This document shows, piece by piece, positions 1-7,621 of a stretch of 9,002 nt of DNA. Where the stretch lies: positions 1-9,002 of the forward strand of contig JBDTLH010000350.1 of assembly GCA_039934875.1 (NCBI GenBank), read 5' to 3'. Each line of letters opens with the position of its first letter. Within the stretch, counting starts at the first letter, position 1. The notes under the pieces are model-generated. The model searched no databases. It worked only from the letters and a program-made list of their open reading frames with translations, and was not told where the DNA came from. The stretch comes from JBDTLH01 sp039934875. GTDB taxonomy: Bacteria; Acidobacteriota; Terriglobia; Terriglobales; Acidobacteriaceae. The position numbers and the translations under genes were made by a program.

Positions 1-601
1 CGATTGCTAAATTCTTCAAATATCGGGTCAACAACGCATCTTCACGCTTGAACAAGAACTCATCTATCGGCGACCGAGCCAGCAACTCAGAATTATTCAG
101 CGGATACATAAACGCATCCTCATACGACACCCAGCGGAAGCGCGGCCCCATCAGCCCCGGACCCATAGCAATGCGGTTCGCAACCATCACGTCGGTGCCA
201 ATCTTATCCAGCACCCACACCGGATAGCGCTCGCCCTGCTCCCGCATCACCCGCTCTTTCATTGCCTGCAGTTCCTTCAAGTGCGCCGGAGAAAGATCAT
301 CATATTTATACCCATACAACACCTTCTCGGCTTCTAGATACAGCCGGTTCTCCTCCGGACGCATGAAAAACGGAATCTGAAACTCCACCGCCTCCGGCAC
401 CGGCAGCGCGTCGTAATCATCGTCCGGCGCCTCCCCCGGTTTCACCACCTTGGGGACATGCGTATGATTGTCCACCGCCCGGATCCCCCGGATATCCTTC
501 AACAACTGCGCATCGATATCGGGACTCTGCGCCCACATCTTACCCGCGGGAACCATCCCCAGCACCAACGCACCAAACCCCAGCGTAAGCAGTCTCATCA
601 T
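1..601 (-). CDS. Secreted amidohydrolase-family protein, N-terminal part (runs off left edge)
   Basis: The reverse strand reads open from an ATG at 601 (a second ATG follows at 598) to the window edge, giving about 200 residues. Residues 1-25 form a Sec signal peptide: Arg3, then a hydrophobic core, then a cleavage-like MWAQS. The mature protein begins with a short helix followed by IRAVDNHTHV (residues 40-49). HxH after a beta strand is the first metal-ligand pair of the amidohydrolase (TIM-barrel) superfamily, and the DNHTH form fits the amidohydrolase-2 group. The remaining metal ligands would lie beyond the window. The product is probably a periplasmic or outer-membrane metal-dependent hydrolase; the substrate cannot be read. 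No clear Shine-Dalgarno precedes the start. The gene is divergent from the serine hydrolase at 683, with about 80 bp between them. Codons in its own direction end mostly in G. Confidence 0.72.
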   Translation of the reverse strand, partial: MMRLLTLGFGALVLGMVPAGKMWAQSPDIDAQLLKDIRGIRAVDNHTHVPKVVKPGEAPDDDYDALPVPEAVEFQIPFFMRPEENRLYLEAEKVLYGYKYDDLSPAHLKELQAMKERVMREQGERYPVWVLDKIGTDVMVANRIAMGPGLMGPRFRWVSYEDAFMYPLNNSELLARSPIDEFLFKREDALLTRYLKNLAI

Positions 602-682
602 GACCAACAGAGTAGCACTCGGTTCCGCCGATTGCCCGATTGTTCTCCGCTCCTTCTCCGCACCCGCAACATCCAATAAACG

Positions 683-1453
683 GTGATAGATTTCCTAAAG
701 AACTGGCGCCGCTCGACGCTCATCCTCTCCCTGCTCGCAGGTCTTTGCGGATCCGCACTGGCCGCGTCCCCGGAGACCCACACCCCCATGCACTATGTAA
801 GCGGCGGCAAGAACATTGGTATCATCCTCTACTCACCCGCAAGACCCGGCAAATATCCCGCCATCGTCATCCTTCACGGCTCCAACGGCCCCGTCAGCGA
901 CTTCGTCGGAGGATATGCGCAGCAGCTTGCCAATCAAGGATTCGTTATCGCTCTCATCCACTACTTCGACCGCACCAACACCGCCCCCTATCCCTCCTAT
1001 GCGCTCATGGAGAAGAACTTCCCTGCCTGGACCCAGGCGGTTCGCGATGGCATCACCTACCTCGACCAGAACCCGAAGGTAGAAAAAGATTCCATTGGAC
1101 TCCTCGGCATTTCTCTCGGCGGCTTCCTCTCGACCGCAGTCACCAACGCCGACCCCCGTGTTAAAGCTGTCGTCAACGTGAGCGGAGGCATTCCCGGCGC
1201 AGTCGCCAAAGGTGCGAAGAAGATGGCGCCCACCCTCATACTCCACGGAGACGCCGATCGCACCGTACCTGTCGCGCAAGCCTATGAACTTGAATCCGTC
1301 CTCAAGCGCACCGACACGCCTTATGAAATCGAGATTTATCCCGGCGAAGGACACATGTTCCACGGCGACGCCCAATTCGACGCCATGACCAGAGCATTTA
1401 GCTTTTTAGACGAACATCTGCGAACCGCCACGGCCACGGCGGTTCGCAGATGA
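683..1453 (+). CDS. Secreted dienelactone-hydrolase-like alpha/beta hydrolase
   Basis: The 256-residue protein starts at GTG 683; an in-frame TAA at 677-679 rules out a longer start, and the next Met would lose the signal peptide. Residues 1-28 are a Sec signal peptide (RR, hydrophobic stretch, cleavage near SALA|AS). The fold is alpha/beta hydrolase of the DLH type: the oxyanion strand IVILHGSNG (61-69), the nucleophile elbow GISLGG with Ser144, the acid Asp192 in HGDADRTVP, and His224 in GEGHMFHG. Classical dienelactone hydrolase uses Cys as nucleophile, whereas here it is Ser, which suggests an esterase or peptidase-like activity; the substrate is unknown. The final residues (about 245-256, ending HLRTATATAVRR) are encoded by a perfect hairpin and look like an appended tail. 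It converges on the PepSY gene. No good ribosome-binding site is visible before the GTG. Confidence 0.88.
   Translation: MIDFLKNWRRSTLILSLLAGLCGSALAASPETHTPMHYVSGGKNIGIILYSPARPGKYPAIVILHGSNGPVSDFVGGYAQQLANQGFVIALIHYFDRTNTAPYPSYALMEKNFPAWTQAVRDGITYLDQNPKVEKDSIGLLGISLGGFLSTAVTNADPRVKAVVNVSGGIPGAVAKGAKKMAPTLILHGDADRTVPVAQAYELESVLKRTDTPYEIEIYPGEGHMFHGDAQFDAMTRAFSFLDEHLRTATATAVRR
1415..1452. terminator. Perfect 15-bp stem hairpin between convergent genes
   Basis: CATCTGCGAACCGCC (1415-1429) is the exact reverse complement of 1438-1452, with an 8-nt loop ACGGCCAC. The hairpin covers the last codons of the hydrolase and the first two bases of its TGA, and lies 34 bp from the stop of the converging PepSY gene. 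This is the right place for a bidirectional terminator. However, no T-run follows on either strand, so it could act as an mRNA-stabilising hairpin or be a small palindromic repeat element. Confidence 0.55.
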
Positions 1454-1486
1454 CAAACAAATCAACGGATTGGGTCGGTTCGTTCG

Positions 1487-1888
1487 TTACCGCTTCGGGG
1501 TAGTATTTTCAGAACTCTCCTGCATGTCCGATTTATGCTCGTGCATCTTCTTCTTCGCGGCCATCTTGTCTTGCTGCGCCTCATTCATTTCGTCGGCTTT
1601 GCTCTCGACTTGGTTGGCGATTACAGCTCCCGTATTAGCGTCAATGTTCACTTCGTGCGTTGCCCCTGAAGCCGTCTTGATGTCATACGAATAGATCTGT
1701 TTGCCGCCCTCGTTTTCCAGCTCTTTGCTGGTGATCGTACCCGGCTGGGTCTGCTGCGCGATCTTGGTCGCCTGGGACATGGTCATCTTGGGCTGCGGTT
1801 GGTTCGACATACTTCCGCTGGTTTGTGCAATGGCGCCGCATACACAAAAGCTGGAAGCCGCTAAAAGTGCAACTAATTTGGTTTGCAT
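1487..1888 (-). CDS. Small secreted PepSY-domain protein
   Basis: The 133-residue protein starts at ATG 1888, preceded by AGGAGAA (1895-1901) at good spacing. Residues 1-21 are a Sec signal peptide (core LVALLAASSFCVCG, cleavage AIA|Q). Residues about 35-95 match a single PepSY domain: a helix (MTMSQATKIAQQ), then strands with QIYSYDIKTASG and HEVNIDANTGAVI, the typical ending of the fold. The tail from residue 96 is strongly charged, rich in Lys, Glu, His and Met, and probably unstructured; its Met/His content could bind metal, but that is a guess. PepSY domains occur in protease propeptides, where they inhibit the enzyme, and in stand-alone periplasmic proteins of unknown role. No peptidase adjoins this gene. 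It is divergent from the reductase gene. Confidence 0.88.
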   Translation of the reverse strand: MQTKLVALLAASSFCVCGAIAQTSGSMSNQPQPKMTMSQATKIAQQTQPGTITSKELENEGGKQIYSYDIKTASGATHEVNIDANTGAVIANQVESKADEMNEAQQDKMAAKKKMHEHKSDMQESSENTTPKR

Positions 1889-1894
1889 TTAATT

Positions 1895-1901
1895 TTCTCC
1901 T
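1895..1901 (-). promoter_or_regulatory. Ribosome binding site of the PepSY gene
   Basis: On the minus strand AGGAGAA lies six bases before ATG 1888, a near-perfect Shine-Dalgarno. It fixes the start of the PepSY gene and shows that its leader extends into the region where the longest reading of the divergent reductase would begin. Confidence 0.7.
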
Positions 1902-1948
1902 ATGCTTAAAAAGATGGGCGGAAGGCGTGCGGCGTTGTGCCGCGTGAG

Positions 1949-1954
1949 TACAAT
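1949..1954 (+). promoter_or_regulatory. Possible -10 element for the reductase-permease unit
   Basis: TACAAT at 1949-1954 is one mismatch from the TATAAT consensus. It would place transcription start near 1961, right at the GTG codon 1962, which would make a leaderless message. No convincing -35 hexamer is seen. It is offered because the reductase start lacks a Shine-Dalgarno. Confidence 0.25.
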
Positions 1955-1961
1955 AATCCTC

Positions 1962-2741
1962 GTGCCACCCCGTCCCAGCTTCACCGCCAAACTGATCTCC
2001 GAAGAGATGCTCTCCGAACCCACGCAGACCAAGCATCTGGTCTTCGAGACGCAGGACGAAGCGCTCGATCATTTCAATTATGCCGCAGGACAATTCATTT
2101 CGATGACTGCACCCGATCCGCGGCCGGAGCGTGCCGGAAAGATCATCACCCGCGCCTACTCCATCGCTTCCGCCTCCAACGGGCGCTTCTTCGATCTCTG
2201 TCTCAACCGCGTCGAGGGCGGCTTCTTCTCTAATTACCTCTGCGATATGCGTCTCGGGGATACAGTCGGCTTCCACGGCCCTCACGGAAACTTCGTCCTG
2301 CGCAATCCCTTGCGCGACTGCGTCTTCATCGCCACCGGCACCGGCATCGCCCCCATGCGCGCGTTCGTGCAATGGCTCTTCGCAGACGAGACCCGCGTCG
2401 GAGAAATGCGCCTCTGCCAGCGCAAGATTCATCTGGTTTACGGCACTCGTTACCCCACTGACATTTACTATCAGCAGCTTTTCGAAGAGACGGCGCAGCA
2501 CTTTCCGGAAATCTTCGATTATCGCTTCTCCTTGAGCCGTCCCCATGAAGGATGGACCGGTCTGCGCGGCTACGTGCAGGAGCATGTGCGCGAGATCGTC
2601 GCCGCCCGCCCCGACGAAACCCGCAACCACATGGACGCCTATATCTGCGGACTGAATGACATGGTCTCCGCCAACCGCCAACTCCTGGTCGAACAATTCG
2701 GTTGGGACAAAAAGCAAGTCATCTTTGAGCGCTACGATTAA
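1962..2741 (+). CDS. Ferredoxin/flavodoxin-NADP(+) reductase-like FAD oxidoreductase
   Basis: The frame is open from ATG 1902, but family similarity starts only at PPRPSFTAKL. The 13-bp gap to the divergent PepSY gene would leave no room for promoters, so GTG 1962 (259 residues) or GTG 1944 is preferred; neither has a Shine-Dalgarno. Numbering from 1902, the motifs run in the order of the FNR family: RAYS (84-87) for FAD binding, the GFFSNYL and FHGPHGNF loops of the FAD barrel, GTGIAP (146-151) at the start of the NAD(P) domain, LVYGTR (178-183), and YICGLNDM (247-254). It ends FERYD without an iron-sulfur domain. A length near 259 fits bacterial Fpr-type reductases. The role is electron exchange between NADPH and a ferredoxin or flavodoxin in the cytosol; the partner is not in the window. 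The permease follows 70 bp downstream on the same strand, probably in one operon. Confidence 0.85.
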   Translation: MPPRPSFTAKLISEEMLSEPTQTKHLVFETQDEALDHFNYAAGQFISMTAPDPRPERAGKIITRAYSIASASNGRFFDLCLNRVEGGFFSNYLCDMRLGDTVGFHGPHGNFVLRNPLRDCVFIATGTGIAPMRAFVQWLFADETRVGEMRLCQRKIHLVYGTRYPTDIYYQQLFEETAQHFPEIFDYRFSLSRPHEGWTGLRGYVQEHVREIVAARPDETRNHMDAYICGLNDMVSANRQLLVEQFGWDKKQVIFERYD

Positions 2742-2811
2742 CCCCACTTCCCACACCTCGACCACAGCGGAGGCGGAGAGCCCGCCGCACGCCCCTGCAT
2801 CCCAACCGCGT

Positions 2812-4680
<1,869 letters not shown>

Positions 4681-4683
4681 GAC

Positions 4684-4730
4684 TAGCAATCAGCAATTGG
4701 CAGTCAGCAATTGGCAGTCAGCAATTAGCG
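4684..4730 (+). repeat. Short tandem repeat, 14-bp unit
   Basis: CAGCAATTGGCAGT occurs twice head to tail (4691-4704 and 4705-4718). It is flanked by partial copies: TAGCAAT at 4684-4690 and CAGCAATTAGC from 4719. The array begins right after the permease stop. No coding role is seen. Confidence 0.75.
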
Positions 4731-4743
4731 AATACCTGGTGCG

Positions 4744-4794
4744 ACAGGCTCTCAGCCTGTTCTGCATTGCCGGGGTTCCGGATTTACTATCCGG
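4744..4794 (+). terminator. Two adjacent hairpins downstream of the permease
   Basis: ACAGGCT (4744-4750) pairs with AGCCTGT (4754-4760) over a 3-nt loop, and CCGGAT (4778-4783) pairs with ATCCGG (4789-4794) over a 5-nt loop. They lie between the permease stop and the first DUF3011 gene. No T-run follows, so a terminator role is only plausible; they may belong to dispersed intergenic repeats. Confidence 0.4.
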
Positions 4795-4845
4795 TCTCCC
4801 TAGCAACCCTGTCCCTGAAATCCGCCTCTACTCCCGCATAACCCC

Positions 4846-4852
4846 AAGGAGG
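4846..4852 (+). promoter_or_regulatory. Strong ribosome binding site of the first DUF3011 gene
   Basis: AAGGAGG lies five bases before ATG 4857. The context GGAGGCAACATGGC is almost the same as GGAGGCAATATGGC before the second DUF3011 gene, so the duplication included the leader. Confidence 0.75.
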
Positions 4853-4856
4853 CAAC

Positions 4857-5642
4857 ATGGCCCTACTCTCAACACGCATGCAACTGCTCTTCCTTTTCTT
4901 ACTTCTCGCGGCAACTGGCATCGCTCAGACCGTCACCTGCTCCTCTGACGATGGCGGACGTCACTATTGCCCACTCGACGCGCGCGGCGACAACGTCACC
5001 ATCGCCAACCAGCGCAGCGGCTCCGCCTGCATTCAGGGCTCCACGTGGGGATACGAAAATGGCAATGTCTGGGTAGATAAAGGCTGCCGCGCCGACTTTA
5101 CCGTGGTGCACAACGCCTATAACAACCAGTCCACCGCGGGAGTTCCCATTAACTGCTCCTCGGAAGACGGCAATCGCCATCATTGCAAAATCAACACCCG
5201 CGGGGGCGTCAAGCTGGTCAAGCAGCGCAGCGGTTCCCCTTGCGTACAGGGGCTCTCCTGGGGATTTGACCGAAAGAGCGTCTGGGTGGATAAAGGCTGC
5301 CGCGCCGATTTCGTGGTCGGTGGCGGCTACGATACTAATACTAATGGAGCCAACAACGACCCATACGGAGACAGAGACCGGGATCGAGATAGAGACCGGG
5401 ACAGAGACAGAGATAACTACAATGGCAGCAACAACGGCTACAACGGTTCCGGCCAGGTCATCACCTGCTCCTCCAATAACGGCGATCGCGTCTCCTGCCC
5501 GGCAGACATGGATCACGGAAGAGGCGCTGTCCTGCTCCGTCAACTCAGCGGCTCCGCCTGCACCCAGGGCGTCACCTGGGGATATGACCAGAACGGCGTC
5601 TGGGTAGACAAAGGCTGCCGCGCCGAATTCCAAATCCGCTAA
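4857..5642 (+). CDS. Secreted DUF3011 protein with three four-cysteine repeats
   Basis: The product has 261 residues, with ATG fixed by AAGGAGG. Residues 1-23 are a Sec signal peptide ending GIA|QT. Three DUF3011-type repeats follow, at about 26-81, 98-152 and 202-258. Each has the pattern C-S-S..G.R..C.....RG..V...RQ.SGS.C.QG..WGY....VWVD.GCRA.F, and each keeps four cysteines (28/38/58/77; 100/110/129/148; 204/214/235/254) with near-constant spacing, which suggests two disulfides per domain in the periplasm or outside the cell. Repeat 2 is closest to the family pattern; repeats 1 and 3 are more diverged in the middle. Between repeats 2 and 3 lies a 15-residue Asp-Arg alternation (172-186) in a Gly/Asn-rich linker. 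The family has no established function; binding of a surface or matrix ligand is a guess. The next gene is a two-repeat paralogue on the same strand. Confidence 0.88.
   Translation: MALLSTRMQLLFLFLLLAATGIAQTVTCSSDDGGRHYCPLDARGDNVTIANQRSGSACIQGSTWGYENGNVWVDKGCRADFTVVHNAYNNQSTAGVPINCSSEDGNRHHCKINTRGGVKLVKQRSGSPCVQGLSWGFDRKSVWVDKGCRADFVVGGGYDTNTNGANNDPYGDRDRDRDRDRDRDRDNYNGSNNGYNGSGQVITCSSNNGDRVSCPADMDHGRGAVLLRQLSGSACTQGVTWGYDQNGVWVDKGCRAEFQIR
5370..5414 (+). repeat. Asp-Arg codon repeat (15 codons)
   Basis: The codons alternate GAC/GAT with AGA/CGG/CGA and encode DRDRDRDRDRDRDRD in the linker of the three-repeat DUF3011 protein. The purine-rich six-base periodicity is imperfect at the DNA level, so codon choice varies while the dipeptide is kept. 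Confidence 0.85.
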
Positions 5643-5731
5643 TGAACCTCTGCAAAGAAATGAACCGGCACGGCGATATAAACCGCTGGGACCGATATTC
5701 CTTTCCGTGCCTTAGAAGCACCCCATCCAGC

Positions 5732-5759
5732 CACGTGGCACAGGCATTCTTGCCACGTG
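5732..5759 (+). terminator. Hairpin between the two DUF3011 genes
   Basis: CACGTGGCA (5732-5740) pairs with TGCCACGTG (5751-5759) over the 10-nt loop CAGGCATTCT; an alternative inner pairing is GGCA (5743-5746) with TGCC (5751-5754). It could terminate the first DUF3011 message, but no T-run follows. The remainder of the 196-bp spacer shows no gene. Confidence 0.4.
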
Positions 5760-5829
5760 CCTTTGCGCGACGACTCTGCGCAGTTCGCCGCTGTTTCTGC
5801 TATCGTTAACCCGTTCCTCACTTCCGCCT

Positions 5830-5834
5830 GGAGG
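5830..5834 (+). promoter_or_regulatory. Ribosome binding site of the second DUF3011 gene
   Basis: GGAGG lies four bases before ATG 5839. It matches the first gene's leader and fixes the start. Confidence 0.65.
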
Positions 5835-5838
5835 CAAT

Positions 5839-6381
5839 ATGGCTCACATCCTTTTTAAACGCCCAAGCATGTTCATCCTCTTCCTACTGCTCGCTGCTAC
5901 CTGCTACGGGCAACAGACCCTCAACTGCTCTTCTGAAGATGGCGGCCGCAAGGTCTGCCCCGCGGACACTCGCGGCGGCGTGACCATGATCCGCCAGCGC
6001 AGCGGCTCCCCATGTGTCCAAGGCCAGACCTGGGGCTATGACCGCGGCAGCGTGTGGGTCGATCGCGGCTGTCGCGCCGACTTCGCCATCGGCAGAGGCA
6101 ACGGGGATCGTCCCGGCTATGGCCCCGGGGATCGTCCCGGCTACGGCCCCGGCTACCGTCCCGGCTACGGCAACAACTACGGCGGACAGCAGATTAACTG
6201 CTCCTCCGAAAGCGGTGGCAGAAAGACCTGCAACATCGATACCCGCGGCGGAGTGCAAATGATACGTCAGCGCAGCGGCTCCCCCTGCATCCAGGGCCGC
6301 ACCTGGGGATACAACCGCAACTCAATCTGGGTAGATAAAGGCTGCCGCGCCGATTTCATCGTAGGCAATCGCCGCCACTAA
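5839..6381 (+). CDS. Secreted DUF3011 protein with two four-cysteine repeats
   Basis: The product has 180 residues. Residues 1-24 are a Sec signal peptide with cleavage near CYG|QQ; Cys22 is not in a proper lipobox because Thr precedes it. Two DUF3011 repeats lie at about 28-83 and 119-174, with cysteines 30/40/59/78 and 121/131/150/169 and the same TRGGV..IRQRSGSPC.QG.TWGY....WVD.GCRADF signature as the upstream gene. The two repeats are nearly identical to each other and closest to repeat 2 of the upstream protein. They are joined by a Gly-Pro-Tyr-rich linker (about 87-116) built on DRPGYGPG, unlike the Asp-Arg linker of the paralogue. Function is unknown; export and predicted disulfides point to an envelope or extracellular protein. 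It probably arose by tandem gene duplication followed by gain or loss of one repeat. Confidence 0.88.
   Translation: MAHILFKRPSMFILFLLLAATCYGQQTLNCSSEDGGRKVCPADTRGGVTMIRQRSGSPCVQGQTWGYDRGSVWVDRGCRADFAIGRGNGDRPGYGPGDRPGYGPGYRPGYGNNYGGQQINCSSESGGRKTCNIDTRGGVQMIRQRSGSPCIQGRTWGYNRNSIWVDKGCRADFIVGNRRH
6103..6171 (+). repeat. 24-bp tandem repeat coding a Pro-Gly-Tyr linker
   Basis: Two 24-bp units (6103-6126 and 6127-6150) encode GDRPGYGP, and a third partial unit encodes GYRPGYG. The two full copies differ at one wobble base (TAT or TAC). It forms the flexible linker between the two DUF3011 domains. Confidence 0.85.
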
Positions 6382-6403
6382 CCACAAGATAAGATCTTTG
6401 TGT

Positions 6404-6427
6404 GGCACAAACATGGTTGTCTGTGCC
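6404..6427 (+). terminator. Hairpin after the second DUF3011 gene
   Basis: GGCACA (6404-6409) pairs with TGTGCC (6422-6427), and inside it AAC can pair with GTT. It starts 22 bp after the stop at 6381. Just before it, CCACA...AGAT/ATCT...TGTGG can form an imperfect second stem. A T-rich stretch (6444-6447) follows only at a distance, so terminator function is probable by position but not proven. The remainder of 6428-6637 shows no gene. Confidence 0.4.
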
Positions 6428-6637
6428 TCCCCTATTTGCGCGCTTTTATGCACTTCTTGTAGGTTGATCCAAGCGAGCGGTTCAATCGACTGCAAAAATT
6501 CATAGGTGCGATAAGCGTATGGTGACCAAGGAACCTGTGGATCTGGTCTATTGTTGTTGAATCATTCGGATATCGCAATGTTTAGTTCGTGACCGCGCTT
6601 TGCATCTATAACCAGTGGACAAGTGAGACCGATACTG

Positions 6638-7621
6638 ATGAAGTTGCGTTCCATCTGTTTTGTTTTATTTGCCGCTGTGATTTTGGGCGGAGCGCTGTGC
6701 GCGCAGGCGGTGAAGATCACGCAAGGACCCAAGGTGGAGCACGTGGCGGTGGCGACTGCGGTGATCGCGTGGTCCACGGACGCGGGATCGTCAACCGTGG
6801 TGCGTTACGGTATGAACGCCAGCGATCTCTCGCAAGAGGCGAAAGGGTCGGACAGCTCCGGTACGCACCGGGTGACGCTCTCAAAATTGCGTCCGGCAAC
6901 GACCTATTATTTTGTCGCGGAGTCGAATGGGGCGAAGAGCGGGGTGCGCAGCTTCACGACCCGGGCTCCGTCAGGGGTGGAGCCTCCTAATGAGAACTCC
7001 AATGACCAGCGCATTCTGGTGGGACCCGTGCCGCAGCAGGTGAGTGATAATTCGGCGGCGATCTGGTGGGTGGCGGTGAACCGGAACAAATCGCAATTGG
7101 TCTATGGCACAGCAGCCAACCAGATGAGTAAGCAGGGAATGGAGGACGCCAGCGACCGCGAGCGCGAGCATCATGCGGCGTTGACCAGCCTGCAGCCGGA
7201 GACCACTTATTACTATGCGATCCTCGACGCGGACGGGAAATCGCTAGCCACCGGACAACTCACCACCGAGCCGAAGGGATTCAGGAGCGGCGGACGGGTG
7301 TGGATCACGGATGGCCCGGTGATCGAGTACCTCGATAGCGGAGCAGCGGTGGTGGCCTGGTCCACGAGCGTGAATGCCAGCACGATCGTGCGCTACAGCC
7401 GGGACCCGAACGATCTAAACCGCAATGCGGAAGAGAAATGGGGACAGGAGACGCATCGGGTGACGCTTAAAAAACTCAGACCGGATGCGAAATATTATTT
7501 CGTCATTGAATCCGGGCAAGGACAGGGATCAGGCATGATGGCGAAGAGCAATGTGGGACAGTTTCGCACCTTGCGGGAGGGAGAGCCGGCGCTGAAGGAC
7601 ATTGCTTTCAAGCCGAAGTGA
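6638..7621 (+). CDS. Secreted triple fibronectin-III / purple-acid-phosphatase-N-like protein
   Basis: ATG 6638 gives 327 residues and begins directly at a signal peptide (MKLRSICFVLFAAVILGG, cleavage near LCA|QA). A GTG at 6623 would add five residues; GTGAGA before the ATG is a weak Shine-Dalgarno. Three Ig-like beta domains follow at about 26-109, 125-211 and 220-313. Each has AxxxW (WST or WWV), a VRYG-like strand, H.VTL..LRP.T.YYF and an F.T ending, which is the pattern of the N-terminal domain of purple acid phosphatases and of fibronectin type III. Domains 1 and 3 are more alike than either is to domain 2. No metallophosphatase catalytic domain follows, so this is probably a binding or adhesive envelope protein. 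Codons end mainly in G, unlike the C-ending DUF3011 genes upstream. Its last 93 bases overlap, on the opposite strand, the runaway tail of the toxin pseudogene. Confidence 0.82.
   Translation: MKLRSICFVLFAAVILGGALCAQAVKITQGPKVEHVAVATAVIAWSTDAGSSTVVRYGMNASDLSQEAKGSDSSGTHRVTLSKLRPATTYYFVAESNGAKSGVRSFTTRAPSGVEPPNENSNDQRILVGPVPQQVSDNSAAIWWVAVNRNKSQLVYGTAANQMSKQGMEDASDREREHHAALTSLQPETTYYYAILDADGKSLATGQLTTEPKGFRSGGRVWITDGPVIEYLDSGAAVVAWSTSVNASTIVRYSRDPNDLNRNAEEKWGQETHRVTLKKLRPDAKYYFVIESGQGQGSGMMAKSNVGQFRTLREGEPALKDIAFKPK

Noticed and set aside
5340..5414. Repeated GAC/AGA units as a CRISPR or microsatellite array
   Set aside because: They are in-frame codons of a protein linker; there are no spacers or repeat-spacer structure.
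4899..5633. Minus-strand frame opposite the first DUF3011 gene
   Set aside because: Its repetitive Val/Ile/Ser/Ala content mirrors the DUF3011 repeats in antisense; no start signal.
5639..5821. Small minus-strand frame between the DUF3011 genes
   Set aside because: No Shine-Dalgarno, no domain, and it covers the hairpin; treated as non-coding.
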